A stretch of 64,000 nt of DNA from Eutreptiella sp. 'Long Island Sound 2002' (GCA_964036045.1 CAXIWF010000543.1:62001-126000), one strand, 5' to 3'; shown: positions 35,641-49,105, counted from the first letter of the stretch. Numbers and translations are program-made. Notes: generated from the sequence alone by a model not told the origin.

Positions 35641-36380
35641 CCTGTGCACTGTCTCCCTAGCACACTTGCACAGAGCAACACGGTGACAGTTTCTGAATGC
35701 TCCCGTACACCTGTTGTAAAGGTACTTGAAGCACTGAGACAGCTTATGGACATAAGCGTGTACCTGGCTGAAAGTGTATGGCTTTGCACTTTTGATGACC
35801 GCGCCTAAAAGCACAATCATTCTAAGTCTGCCAGTGTGTCCCATGACATACCCGGGGGTAGCCGGAGTCACGGGTGTGCAGAGTCACCACCCCGATTTTG
35901 AACTGGTTTTTTCGTGTTCAAAACTTCTCATCGTTTTAATTTGTAATGTCTGCGGTCCCCATGGCATCAAGCAATTGCCAGCAAGTGGCAAGCACGTGGG
36001 ATGGGAGAGCATCAACCCTGCAGAAAGGAGGCTTCTCTTCACAATCTGTTGAAGCGTGTACCCTGCACCATATGCACCACAGATTGTAACGCGCACGCTT
36101 CCCACTGTACTCTGCTCCCAGCACGCTGTTCGGAGCAGGATGTGCACTGCACACAGCACTCAACCCGATGCAGACCACACCTTGCGCACTGCACCAACTG
36201 CCCTGTGCAGTGTGCACACTTCATACTGTCCATACACAGAGCACGACACGGTGTATGCAAGGAAAGTGGCTGGCGCGGTGGTTCCAGAGGGGATAGGAAG
36301 AAATTGTTTCAGGAGCAACAACGGCCCATGTTGACCTCGGTGGAGATATGGCAGGCACATCCTGTTGAAGGCAGATTACA

Positions 36381-36530
36381 TTAGTGCGTGCGTGCATTGT
36401 GCACGATGCGGGCGTGCAGCGTGCACAATGCATGCGTGCAGTGTGCACAGTACGTGCGTGCAGCGTGTACAATGCGTGCGTGCAGTGTGTACGATGCGTG
36501 CGTGCAGTGTGCACAGCGGGTGCGTGCGAT
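36381..36530. repeat. 22-bp minisatellite inside the transposon
   Basis: About six copies of GCGTGCGTGCAGTGTGCACAAT with variants, each rich in GTGCAC. The frame of the captured exon runs on into this repeat only because it lacks stops. Confidence 0.8.
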
Positions 36531-36706
36531 TTGCTGGCTGGGATACGACCGGTGCGCACTGGCAGAGGGGTTGCATGAGAAACGGTGGCAAAACAGCAGT
36601 GGCTCTCGGGCACCGAACCGAATGTTTCCTTCTGGTTTCTGAAAGGCACTCCAGGCATCATGAGTTTGTCGTTCCGATTTGTATGGGCACTGTATGATGG
36701 AGGCAC

Positions 36707-36869
36707 CTGAGAATCCAAGGCACTTGGCCTCCATGAAGAAGTCGTAATCAAACTGCTCGAGCTGCATTTTCTGCATGGCCACTGCATGTGTGTGCATCAT
36801 GAAAAAGCGCTGCAGGAACCAATTGTCAATCTTCGTGATGTCGTGGATCTCCGTAATGGTCATTCCCAT
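36707..36869 (-). pseudogene. Captured exon of carbamoyl-phosphate synthetase large subunit (oligomerisation domain)
   Basis: A minus-strand frame of 54 codons reads ITEIHDITKIDNWFL near its start and EAKCLGFS at its end. These match the segment of CPSase large chains between the two ATP-grasp halves (family pattern: ELTKID-WFL, a variable helix, AKCLGFSDKQIA). CPSase makes carbamoyl phosphate for pyrimidine or arginine synthesis. The match starts directly after CGCTTCAG (acceptor AG at 36870-36871) and stops at TCTCAG/GTGCC (donor GT at 36705-36706). The piece therefore looks like one exon with flanking intron carried inside the transposon. No other CPSase exon is visible, so it cannot make an enzyme. 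Confidence 0.75.
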
Positions 36870-37614
36870 CTGAAGCGAGGGAATTCAGACACTTGGAATT
36901 GTGACTGGATCCCACTTGGAATCAAATGACTGCCCCTGTTGCAGACTTGTCGCAGCACATAGGTGGAAGACAGAGATGTCCCTCCGGAGAAGTAATTGTG
37001 GGCTCCGTTGCACCCAAGCCTCCAGCAAGTCACTTGCCGAGTGCCGTCAGTCCCAATGTCAAACGCCCTCCTTTGTCTTTGACTGCTGACTGCTGTCAAC
37101 TATTTGCCAACCGTAGTCAATTAATAGTAAAAAAAACCAGTGTCGGAAGGGCGACCTCATGGAGAATAACAGCACTTTGAGACAAGCAACGTGCGAAATT
37201 AACAGCGGACAAACATGTACGACCAGGGGTGCAGAGGTTTGTGGGCTCAACCCATGTGTGAAACACCAAAGTCACGCATCAAACCGTTGCTCGTGCCTGA
37301 TCTGTCCTGTACGAATCCGCTGACCGGCCAGGCTCGACACGATGGACTAAATTTGCATCGCGTTCTGAACCTGGTTCTGCACCAACAGTCCACTGCAAGA
37401 AGAACTGAAAGCGTCGCTTTTGCTCCCTGTTTTCTCTGTGTGTTTGCGCTGGTAGTGCAGGTGGGTCCCAACCGCATTATCTAAAATGAAAAAAAACAAA
37501 GGGAAATCAATCTCGGAATCGTATATTTCGCGCAGTATTCATTTTGCTTTTACGTGGTGACATTTGGGCTTACGTAACTTTGCGGCGCTAATTTACGCAA
37601 TTTCCCGCGGTAGT

Positions 37615-37641
37615 ATCTGGCGATTTACGGGATCGCCAGAT
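37615..37641. repeat. 10-bp perfect hairpin near the right end of the transposon
   Basis: ATCTGGCGAT (37615-37624) and ATCGCCAGAT (37632-37641) with a 7-base loop, about 130 bp from the right terminus. Another CTGGCGATCC lies at about 37720. Confidence 0.85.
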
Positions 37642-37873
37642 GGATCTCGATTATTTTTATAATGTTCAAAAGAATATTTCTTTGATTATAAATCGTCATC
37701 TCCTGATAACATTATTTGCCTGGCGATCCTGCGCCGCGACAGTGGGTGTCTAACTGGTCCCTTTACCTTACAACATGTTCCTCACATGGCACCACACAAA
37801 AGGAAGAAACACTACACCACATCAATCCACACCACGCTAGACCACACCACACCACCTTTCACCGCACTGCCCC

Positions 37874-38120
37874 AGGATGTGCCCCGCAATGTGGCCCACG
37901 ATGTGCCCCAGAATGTGCCCCTCAATGCTCACCAGAATGTGACCCATGATGTGCCCCACCATGTGCCCCACCATGTGCCGCACGATGTGCCCGCCAAATG
38001 CCAATTGATGTGCCCCATGATGTGCCCCACAGTGTGCCCCACTGTGAACCCCACGATGTGCCCTGGGATGTGCCCCACCATGTGCCCCACCATGTGCCGC
38101 AGGATGTGCCCCACCATGTA
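37874..38120. repeat. 12-bp minisatellite GATGTGCCCCAC (unit 2)
   Basis: Same as unit 1 with one C for G change near 38077. Confidence 0.9.
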
Positions 38121-38757
38121 GTAAAATACTTGTAAAATCGGGGTAAAAATTGGGGATGTTTTTTGCCATACAAGGAGGGTGCTGGGTATACTTTGCACTG
38201 CACCACGGCCTCCTACCACCTTCAGAATGCATACCACTTCACAAATGCCTTCCTCTCTATCATTACATCACATTCCAACCCATAGTTGCTCACCCGGGAT
38301 GCTCCCCTTGCTGGTCTCTCCGCTATTTACCACAAACCATACATAAAAAAAAGGCATGTTTCTGGGTAGTTCTCCATAGGCATAGTCGGCAACCCAAGGG
38401 ACCCCTTCAGGATGTATCCACGGCTTCTGTGCCCCAAGCCAATGGCGTTGGTGAGTTCTCTGGGATCAGGGCATGGACATCCGAACCCGGTTTGCCAAAC
38501 CAAAACATTGTCCAGCCGCCGCAGCTCCATTAAGGTCCACCGCTCACTAGTAAAATCGGGGTAAAAACTGGGGATGTTTTTCGCCATACAAGGAGGGTGG
38601 TGGGTATACTTTGCACTGCACCACGGCCTCCTACCACCTTCAGAATGCATTCCACTTCACAAATGCCTTCGTTTCTATCATTACATCACATTCCAACCCA
38701 TGGTTGCTCGACCGGGATGCTACCCTTGCTGGTCTCTCCGCTGTTTACCACAAATCC
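38120..38757 (+). repeat. Junction between units 2 and 3: two plus-orientation linker modules
   Basis: Same structure as the unit 1/2 junction, with modules at 38120-38340 and 38548-38757. It carries the GAGTTCTCTG form also seen at the left edge of the window. Just upstream, the 12-bp repeat has GGGATGTGCCCCACC where units 1 and 3 have GGGATGTGCCGCACC. Confidence 0.8.
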
Positions 38758-41700
38758 CGCCCTTTCATGTCCCAACACCCCATTCAAAAACACCCACCCC
38801 TCCCCCATCCGCATCAACACGCCATACCTACACTTTCGTGCAACCCCCCAAATGTGCTCACATTCACATTTGCATCCCACCGCACCCATCCAATTCCACA
38901 CAGGCCACCGTACCCCGCCCTTTCATGTCCCAACAACCCATTCAAAAAGAACCACACACCAGCATCCGCATCAACACGCCGTACCTACACTTGTGGTAAT
39001 CACCAGAGAGACCAGCAAGGGGAGCATCCCGGGTGAGCAACTATGGCTTGGAATCTGATGTAATGATCGAGGGGAGGGCAGCTGTGGAGTGCACCTCATT
39101 GCAAAGATGTTAGGAGGCCGTGGTGCAGTGCATGGTACAACCAGCACCCCCTCTGTGTAGCGAAAAACATAGCCGATTTTTACCCCAATTTTACTAGCGA
39201 GCGGTGGACCTTAATGGAGCCACCGCGGCTGGAAATGTTTTTGCCTGGCAAAGCCAGTTCAGATGTCCATGGCAGCATCGCCCTTTCATGTTCCAACGAC
39301 CCATTCAAAAACACCCACCCCTCCCCCATCCGCATCAACACGCCATACCTACACTTTCCTACAACCCCCCCAATGTGCTTACATTCACATTTGCATCCCA
39401 CCGCATCCACCCAACCCGGCACAGGCCACGGTACCCCGCCATTTCATGTTCCAACACCCCATTCAAAAACACCCACCCCTCCCCCATCCGCCTCAACGCG
39501 GCATACCTACACTTTCGTGCAACCCCCGAAATGTGCTCACATTCACATTTGCATCCCACCGCATCCACCCAACCCCACACAGGCCACCGTACCCCGCCCT
39601 TTCATGTCCCAACACCCCATTCAAAAACACCCACCCCTCCTCCATCCGCATCAACACGCCATACCTACACTTTCGTGCGACCCCCCGTATGTGCTCACAT
39701 TCACATTTGCATCCCACTGCACCCACCCAACCCCACACAGGCCACCGTACCTCGCCCTTTCGTGTTCCAACACCCCATTCAAAAACATCCACCCCTCCCC
39801 CATCCGCATCAACACGCCATACCTGCACTTTCTTGCAACCCTCCCAATGTGCTCACATTCACATTTGCATCCCAGCGCATCCACCCAACCCGGCACAGGC
39901 CACGGTACCCCGCCATTTCATGTTCCAACACCCCATTCAAAAACACCCACCCCTCCCCCATCCGCCTCAACACGGCATACCTACACTTTCGTGCAACCCC
40001 CCAAATGTGCTCACATTCACATTTACATCCCACCGCACCCATCCAATTCCACACAGGCCACCGTACCCCGCCCTTTCATGTCCCAACAACCCATTCAAAA
40101 AGAACCACACACCAGCATCCGCATCAACACGCCGTACCTACACTTGTGGTAATCACCAGAGAGACCAGCAAGGGGAGCATCCCGGGTGAGCAACTATGGC
40201 TTGGAATGTGATGTAATGATCGAGGGGAGGGCAGCTGTGGAGTGCACCTCATTGCAAAGATGTTAGGAGGCCGTGGTGCAGTGCATGGTACAACCAGCAC
40301 CCCCTCTGTGTAGCGAAAAACATAGCCGATTTTTACCCCAATTTTACTAGCGAGCGGTGGACCTTAATGGAGCCACCGCGGCTGGAAATGTTTTTGCCTG
40401 GCAAAGCCAGTTCAGATGTCCATGGCAGCATCGCCCTTTCATGTTCCAACGACCCATTCAAAAACACCCACCCCTCCCCCATCCGCATCAACACGCCATA
40501 CCTACACTTTCCTACAACCCCTCCAATGTGCTTACATTCACATTTGCATCCCACCGCATCCACCCAACCCGGCACAGGCCACGGTACCCCGCCATTTCAT
40601 GTTCCAACACCCCATTCAAAAACACCCACCCCTCCCCCATCCGCCTCAACGCGGCATACCTACACTTTCGTGCAACCCCCCAAATGTGCTCACATTCACA
40701 TTTGCATCCCACCGCATCCACCCAACCCCACACAGGCCACCGTACCCCGCCCTTTCATGTCCCAACACCCCATTCAAAAACACCCACCCCTCCTCCATCC
40801 GCATCAACACGCCATACCTACACTTTCGTGCGACCCCCCGTATGTGCTCACATTCACATTTGCATCCCACTGCACCCACCCAACCCCACACAGGCCACCG
40901 TACCTCGCCCTTTCGTGTTCCAACACCCCATTCAAAAACACCCACCCCTCCCCCATCCGCATCAACACGCCATACCTGCACTTTCTTGCAACCCTCCCAA
41001 TGTGCTCACATTCACATTTGCATCCCAGCGCATCCACCCAACCCGGCACAGGCCACGGTACCCCGCCATTTCATGTTCCAACACCCCATTCAAAAACACC
41101 CACTCCTCCCCCATCCGCCTCAACACGGCATACCTACACTTTCGTGCAACCCCCCAAATGTGCTCACATTCACATTTACATCCCACCGCACCCATCCAAT
41201 TCCACACAGGCCACCGTACCCCGCCCTTTCATGTCCCAACAACCCATTCAAAAAGAACCACACACCAGCATCCGCATCAACACGCCGTACCTACACTTGT
41301 GGTAATCACCAGAGAGACCAGCAAGGGGAGCATCCCGGGTGAGCAACTATGGCTTGGAATGTGATGTAATGATAGAGGGGAGGGCAGCTGTGGAGTGCAC
41401 CTCATTGCAAAGATGTTAGGAGGCCGTGGTGCAGTGCATGGTACAACCAGCACCCCCTCTGTGTAGCGAAAAACATAGCCGATTTTTACCCCAATTTTAC
41501 TAGCGAGCGGTGGACCTTAATGGAGCCACCGCGGCTGGAAATGTTTTTGCCTGGCAAAGCCAGTTCAGATGTCCATGGCAGCATCGCCCTTTCATGTTCC
41601 AACGACCCATTCAAAAACACCCACCCCTCCCCCATCCGCATCAACACGCCATACCTACACTTTCCTACAACCCCTCCAATGTGCTTACATTCACATTTGC

Positions 41701-44700
41701 ATCCCACCGCATCCACCCAACCCGGCACAGGCCACGGTACCCCGCCATTTCATGTTCCAACACCCCATTCAAAAACACCCACCCCTCCCCCATCCGCCTC
41801 AACGCGGCATACCTACACTTTCGTGCAACCCCCCAAATGTGCTCACATTCACATTTGCATCCCAGCGCATCCACCCAACCCGGCACAGGCCACCGTACCC
41901 CGCCCTTTCATGTCCCAACACCCCATTCAAAAACACCCACCCCTCCTTCATCCGCATCAACACGCCATACCTACACTTTCGTGCGACCCCCCGTATGTGC
42001 TCGCATTCACATTTGCATCCCACTGCACCCACCCAACCCCACACAGGCCACCGTACCTCGCCCTTTCATGTCCCAACACCCCATTCAAAAACACCCACCC
42101 CTCCCCCATCCGCATCAACACGCCATACCTACACTTTCCTACAACCCCCCCAATGTGCTCACATTCACATTTGCATCCCACCGCATCCACCCAACCCGGC
42201 ACAGGCCACGGTACCCCGCCATTTCATGTTCCAACACCCCATTCAAAAACACCCACCCCTCCCCCATCCGCCTCAACACGGCATACCTACACTTTCGTGC
42301 AACCCCCCAAATGTGCTCACATTCACATTTGCATCCCACCGCATCCACCCAACCCCACACAGGCCACCGTACCCCGCCCTTTCATGTCCCAACACCCCAT
42401 TCAAAAACACCCACCCCTCCCCCATCCGCCTCAACACGGCATACCTACACTTTCGTGCAACCCCCCAAATGTGCTCGGATTCACATTTGCATCCCACCGC
42501 ATCCACCCAACCCGGCACAGGCCACGGTACCCCGCCGTTTCATGTTCCAACACCCCATTCAAAAACACCCACCCCTCCCCCATCCGCATCAACACGCCAT
42601 ACCTGCACTTTCTTGCAACCCTCCCAATGTGCTCACATTCACATTTGCATCCCATTGCATCCACCCAACCCGGCACAGGCCACGGTACCCCGCCATTTCA
42701 TGTTCCAACACCTATTCAAAAACACCCACCCCTCCCCCATCCGCCTCAACACGGCATACCTACACTTTCGTGAAACCACCCAAATGTGCTCACATTCACA
42801 TTTGCATCCCACCGCATCCACCCAACCCCACACAGGCCACCGTACCCCGCCCTTTCATGTCCCAACACCCCATTCAAAAACACCCACCCATCCCTCATCC
42901 GCATCAACACACCATACCTACACTTTCGTGCGACCCCCCGTATGTGCTCGCATTCACATTTGCATCCCACTGCACCCACCCAACCCCACACAGGCCACCG
43001 TACCTCGCCCTTTCATATCCCAACACCCCATTCAAAAACACCCACCGCTCCCCCATCCGCATCAACACGCCATACCTACACTTTCTTGCAACCCCCCAAA
43101 TATGCTCACATTCACATTTGCATCCCACTGCATCCACCCAACCCCACACGGGCCACCGTACCCCGCCCTTTCATGTCCCAACACCCCATTCAAAAACACC
43201 CACCCCTCCTCCATCCGCATCAACACGCCATACCTACACTTTCGTGCGACCCCCCGTATGTGCTCACATTCACATTTGCATCCCACTGCACCCACCCAAC
43301 CCCACACAGGCCACCGTACCTCGCCCTTTCATGTTCCAACACCCCATTCAAAAACACCCACCCCTCCCCCATCCGCATCAACACGCCATACCTGCACTTT
43401 CTTGCAACCCTCCCAATGTGCTCACATTCACATTTGCATCCCAGCGCATCCACCCAACCCGGCACAGGCCACGGTACCCCGCCATTTCATGTTCCAACAC
43501 CCCATTCAAAAACACCCACCCCTCCCCCATCCGCCTCAACACGGCATACCTACACTTTCGTGCAACCCCCCAAATGTGCTCACATTCACATTTGCATCCC
43601 ACCGCACCCATCCAATTCCACACAGGCCACCGTACCCCGCCCTTTCATGTCCCAACAACCCATTCAAAAAGAACCACTCACCAGCATCCGCATCAACACG
43701 CCGTACCTACACTTGTGGTAATCACCAGAGAGACCAGCAAGGGGAGCATCCCGGGTGAGCAACTATGCCTTGGAATGTGATGTAATGATAGAGGGGAGGG
43801 CAGCTGTGGAGTGCACCTCATTGCAAAGATGTTAGGAGGCCGTGGTGCAGTGCATGGTACAACCAGCACCCCCTCTGTGTAGCGAAAAACATAGCCGATT
43901 TTTACCCCAATTTTACTAGCGAGCGGTGGACCTTAATGGAGCCACCGCGGCTGGAAATGCTTTTGCCTGGCAAAGCCAGTTCAGATGTCCATGGCAGCAT
44001 CGCCCTTTCATGTTCCAACGACCCATTCAAAAACACCCACCCCTCCCCCATCCGCATCAACACGCCATACCTACACTTTCCTACAACCCCCCAAATGTGC
44101 TTACATTCACATTTGCATCCCACCGCATCCACCCAACCCGGCACAGGCCACGGTACCCCGCCATTTCATGTTCCAACACCCCATTCAAAAACACCCACCC
44201 CTCCCCCATCCGCCTCAACGCGGCATACCTACACTTTCGTGCAACCCCCCAAATGTGCTCACATTCACATTTGCATCCCACCGCATCCACCCAACCCCAC
44301 ACAGGCCACCGTACCCCGCCCTTTCATGTCCCAACACCCCATTCAAAAACACCCACCCCTCCTCCATCCGCATCAACACGCCATACCTACACTTTCGTGC
44401 GACCCCCCGTATGTGCTCACATTCACATTTGCATCCCACTGCACCCACCCAACCCCACACAGGCCACCGTACCTCGCCCTTTCGTGTTCCAACACCCCAT
44501 TCAAAAACACCCACCCCTCCCCCATCCGCATCAACACGCCATACCTGCACTTTCTTGCAACCCTCCCAATGTGCTCACATTCACATTTGCATCCCAGCGC
44601 ATCCACCCAACCCGGCACAGGCCACGGTACCCCGCCATTTCATGTTCCAACACCCCATTCAAAAACACCCACCCCTCCCCCATCCGCCTCAACACGGCAT

Positions 44701-45059
44701 ACCTACACTTTCGTGCAACCCCCCAAATGTGCTCACATTCACATTTGCATCCCACCGCATCCACCCAACCCGGCACAGGCCACCGTACCCCGCCCTTTCA
44801 TGTCCCAACACCCCATTCAAAAACACCCACCCCTCCTTCATCCGCATCAACACGCCATACCTACACTTTCGTGCGACCCCCCGTATGTGCTCGCATTCAC
44901 ATTTGCATCCCACTGCACCCACCCAACCCCACACAGGCCACCGTACCTCGCCCTTTCATGTCCCAACACCCCATTCAAAAACACCCACCCCTCCCCCATC
45001 CGCATCAACACGCCATACCTACACTTTCCTACAACCCCCCCAATGTGCTCACATTCACA
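38758..45059. repeat. Nested 158-bp satellite locus, unit 3
   Basis: Blocks are at 38758-38992, 39279-40145, 40432-41298, 41585-43714 and 44001-45059. Linkers in minus orientation lie at 38993, 40146, 41299 and 43715, each 286 bp. It matches unit 1 apart from one additional monomer in the last block and scattered point changes. Confidence 0.93.
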
Positions 45060-46611
45060 ATGATCTTTCTTCTAATGGGTGGCATAGTGAGAACTCACCC
45101 AAAAATTCTGCAATTCAGAAACAGAATAAAATTTGTGTTCAGGCATGTCATCCAACAGGCAGTGACCAGTACAGACAGCTCTAATCTGGCATTTCCCCAA
45201 AAAATCTGCTCAATTTCGCTTTGTTCTGCCAGAAAGCCGACCGCCGCAGACATTTCTGCGGATAAGCCCTTATCCGCAGAAAAACGCATTTCTGCGGATA
45301 ACAGTTGCTCAACTCGCGGGGCACATTGCAACTGCGACCTTTTTTTTGGACATGCCCAAAAAGTAGGTCGCAATGGACACGGTAACCCAAGAAGTGCTGA
45401 ACTGGTGCGTTTGCGCAATTTGTATGCTGCAGCTGATCGCTCTTTCGTTCATCCTGCTGCCGTCAAGAAACGGGTGCCGTACATGGACGCCACAGCAAAG
45501 CAGCCGTTGGTAATATCAACCCCCCCCTGTCCTGTGCCTCTCCTACCCCACGGTCCGTGAATGGGTGAATCTTTTGGTCGTTGGCCACATTTCACCATTG
45601 TGGAGTCCCCGAACATTTTGCCTTGATTTCGAGAAAGAGTTGTGCGGTTTCCGTGTCAACCTGCATCATAACTGTTGTGTTGCACAACTGACACACACAG
45701 AGCGCGCTGACACACAACGAACACACAGACAGCGCGAGTGGAGACATCGTATTCAAATGAACGAAGTCCTGGTTTGTTACCTTTTGTTGGAATTTGGGGA
45801 GTACAGTACAGGTCCACAAGGTGTTTGTTTCTCTCATTTTGGTGTTCTTGAAGCAATTTTGAAGTTTGAAGTTGGATTTTGATATTTTGTTGCGAATCAG
45901 AGTCCCTGTTCCCTGGCGACGCGCTCGGACAGGGTTACGGCGCTCACAACGTGACGCTCTACGCTGCGCTGACAGCGTTTGACTGTCCTGCGCCACCTGT
46001 AGCAGCTAATTCTGTTTCAATTCTTCAATTTTGCAAATTTTCAAATTTTGCTCTCTTTTTCTGTCGGCGACGCTTGTCGTAGCTTTTCGACGCGCGAGTG
46101 CGTTCGTGGCACTCGTCAACACTGGTATTGTCTGTCGACGGCTCTCTTCCAGCGTCTTGCCCAGTTTCAGGGCTTCATCCTGGCCCATTTTGGGTTTTTA
46201 GACCTTTTTGGCCTGTTTCTGGCCAAATGTGCCATTTTTGGCAGGATCGGTCGCAAGCGACAGCTGCGACGCGTGGCGACGCCCTCCGTCGTTCGCCACG
46301 GCGCTGCTGGGGCACTCCGAGTGCGCCTGGGTGTTTTCGAGGTGAGTTTTGGGTCGATTTTGGTCATTTTTCACTCTTTGAGAGAATTTCATCTTTGTGA
46401 TCATCCATCACCATTTCAAGTCAATCAGCCTATTTTGGCTGCTCATGTGCAGTCAACTCCTTCGCCAGAGCGAACCTGAAGGACACACTTCCACACTTGC
46501 ACTCATACACTTACAGAATACACCATGTACGACCCCTATATATACCCATTTGAGTGAAGCCCATGTATCAGAGCGCCCCAAGTCAACTTAGTGAGAGTCT
46601 ATAGAGCACTC

Positions 46612-46811
46612 GCTGACACACAACTGACACACAGAGCTGACACACAAATGACCACAGAGAGCGCGTGACACACAAGTGACACACACAGAGTGCGCTGACA
46701 CACAAGTGACACACAGACAGCGCGCTGACACACACAGACAGCGCGCTGACACCCAATGGACACCTATGATGCGCGCTGACACACAACGAACACACAGACA
46801 GCGCGCTGACG
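46612..46811. repeat. 20-30 bp minisatellite (unit 3)
   Basis: Same as the unit 1 array at 8191-8390. Confidence 0.85.
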
Positions 46812-47664
46812 CTTGTAGAAATACATCCGGGCATGGCCAATTGCTATGACATTTTCGTTGCTGCCTGCACAAGTCGGAAAATTGGTGCATTGTATTTTGG
46901 TCAATGTTTGCTGCCAGTGTTCAGCATGACTATTTTTTTCCAAAATATGTGGTGTTTTTCATGGTGAGCCTGTGTGGAATGTTCCCTATTGCTTGCTCTA
47001 TTTGTGGACACTATTGAACAATGCTTGTTTTTTCCTCCTCCTACTTTCACTGATGCCAAGACAGTCCAGTGTTGTTGGGGACATGCCATTGCAGTTTGGA
47101 GCAGAATTGATGCAACACACTTCGCTACAACAGGACTTGGCTGGCAAAAATGATGACCAAACAACAGACACCAAAACATTTGTATGTTCAAGCCATGTCT
47201 TTTGCAGGGGCAAGCGGAAAACCTCAATTGATAAGGCATTGGTTGCAAGTTAAAAGCTTTGTGCATTGGCAAAAGCATGCGATGCAAGAACAACATGTTT
47301 GATACACAATCAGGACGGGCATGGAATGCATGATTAGACAATTTTTGTATTGGCGAGAGTAGGGGCAGCATGTGTGTTCAACCCATTTTTGCATTTGTGA
47401 AAGCTAGGGTTTGGAACTCAATTCTGGTTGCATTTCTGAATAAATTAGTGGATTCATGTAGGAGTAGGGGTGCAAAGTGGTGCGAATTCCTACAGCAGTG
47501 CGGGTGCAATGGAAAAAGCAGGGTGCATAATCTCAGCCGATTCTGGTGGCATTGGGGATGCGAATGACCCTTTGTGAATTTTTTTTGTGGTACCTTCGTG
47601 TAATTTTTTTCCAGGAAACAGGAAGTTGACGGTTTTTTTCATTTGCTGTCCCCAAAAAAAAATA

Positions 47665-48249
47665 CATTCACAAGGACCAGGCATTGCTGGGGTAGACATA
47701 TAGGCATAAAACAATTCCCTAAAATTTTCCAAGTTTTCGGGCACAAAAACATGGGAACACGTTCTGTGTTTGTGGCCTACACTCTGCAGCCTGACCCACC
47801 ACTCTGGACTCTCCCTGAACAAGGGATCTCCAGGGGGTGGGAGCCCATTCACAAGGGCCAGGCATTGCTGGGGTAGACATATAGGCATAAAACAATTTCC
47901 TAAAATCTTCCAAGTTTTCGGGCACAAAAACATGGGAACACATTCTGTGTTTGTGGCCTACACTCTGCAGCCTGACCCACCACTCTGGACTCTCCCTGAA
48001 CAAGGGATCTCCAGGGGGTGGGAGCCCATTCACAAGGGCCAGGCATTGCTGGGGTAGACGTATAGGCATAAAACAATTTCCTAAAATCTTCCAAGTTTTC
48101 GGGCACAAAAACATGGGAACACGTTCTGTGTTTGTGGCCTACACTCTGCAGCCTGACCCACCACCCTGGACTCTCCCTGAACAAGGGATCTCCAGGGGGT
48201 GGGAGCCCATTCACAAGGGCCAGGCATTGCTGGGGTAGACATATAGGCA
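47665..48249. repeat. 181-bp tandem repeat, 3.2 copies (unit 3)
   Basis: Same organisation as unit 1. Confidence 0.92.
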
Positions 48250-48725
48250 TGCTATTGAGGTATGGAGGACAACATTCATGTGTGTTGCATGGCAATACAT
48301 TCATTTGGGACGCAAACTCAGGCACATGGGACCGAACCCAAGCCCAAGGCAGCAGCCAACCCCGGCCCCAAGGATGGTTGTTTTCAGTGATAGTCGGCAA
48401 CTCAAGGCACCCCCCCAGGGCAACGTGGATGCATTGTCATGGAGCCTGACAGCATGAATGTGACCTCCTAGGTGTCCTCTAGAGGTTCCTGAACCTCAAG
48501 CTGAAGAGATGGCCCACAAACCTTTTTTTTGTACAAATTTCACCGTTCTACTACGTAACTTTTCGGCCTTTTCAGGATGGCTGTTTTCAGTGATAGTCGG
48601 CAACCCAAGGCACCCCCCCAGGGCAACGTCTATGCATTATCATGGAGCCTGACAGCATGAGTGTGACCTCCTAGGTCTCCTCTAGAGGTTCATAAACCTC
48701 AAGCTGAAGAGATGGCCCACAAAGA

Positions 48726-48928
48726 CAGGAGACAATGGGGTGGGGTGGGGTGGGGGGGGGGGGCATGCGCGCAGTTGAGGCCGCGGTCACATTTTCTCGG
48801 CCCATTTGTGCGTGCTTCTTCATTACTTGGGCCCTGGTTCCCCGTTTGCAGGGTATCTTTGTCTGATTGTGCCCCATGTGCGGCTCTTAACGGCCGAATC
48901 TGTTCGTTGCTGGCCCGTTCGGATGCGG
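48726..48928. repeat. Cassette-flanking repeat, left copy (unit 3)
   Basis: Same as 10305-10507, upstream of the unit 3 5S gene. Confidence 0.9.
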
Positions 48929-48981
48929 TCCACCCCCCCCCTTTTCCCCGCCCGCAAGCCGGGCGTCCGCGCATGACGAAT

Positions 48982-49100
48982 GCGTACAGCCATACTACTG
49001 GGAACACACCTAAACCCGTCCGATTTCAGAAGTTAAGCCTAGTCAGGCCCAGTTAGTACTGAGGTGGGAGACCACTTGGGAACACTGGGTGCTGTACGCT
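48982..49100 (+). rRNA. 5S ribosomal RNA (unit 3)
   Basis: Same sequence as the unit 1 and 2 genes, with all internal control elements and the six-T terminator. The lack of drift between the three copies agrees with recent homogenisation of the array. The unit 4 copy would lie at about 64951, outside the window. Confidence 0.96.
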
Positions 49101-49105
49101 TTTTT
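49100..49105 (+). terminator. RNA polymerase III terminator of 5S (unit 3)
   Basis: Six T directly after the 5S helix I closing base, as in unit 1. Confidence 0.85.

Larger units (their letters stand above)
34857..37768. mobile_element. Non-autonomous DNA transposon, 2,912 bp, only in unit 2
   Basis: The ends AGGTAAAGGGACCGGTT (34857) and its inverse AACTGGTCCCTTTACCT (ends 37768) form 17-bp terminal inverted repeats with one mismatch. They are flanked by a TA duplication (34855-34856 and 37769-37770). Units 1 and 3 have the uninterrupted site GCGGTTACAAC at 15313 and 53734, so the insertion is precise. The TA target fits Tc1/mariner-like or similar cut-and-paste families, but the ends match none I can name. 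I find no transposase. Inside are CCCTGGGGAT subterminal repeats (34900-34985), an ~80-bp degenerate repeat, a 22-bp repeat, a captured exon and a 10-bp hairpin near the right end. Confidence 0.92.
15812..38263. repeat. Large tandem unit 2 (22,452 bp), expanded and with a transposon insertion
   Basis: It is collinear with unit 1 except for 6,641 extra bp. Of these, 3,727 bp are satellite: two additional 1,153-bp repeats, a 1,263-bp duplication inside the long block and one extra monomer. The other 2,914 bp are a transposon plus its TA target duplication at 34855-37770. Offset to unit 1 is 15,811 at the start, 19,538 between satellite and transposon, and 22,452 after the transposon. It carries the canonical SL. 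Confidence 0.95.

Noticed and set aside
34855-37770. Target duplication of TTA or TTAA (Harbinger or piggyBac type)
   Set aside because: With TTA or TTAA the two ends are not symmetrical. With TA the ends AGGTAAAGGGACC and GGTCCCTTTACCT mirror exactly and the empty site is restored.
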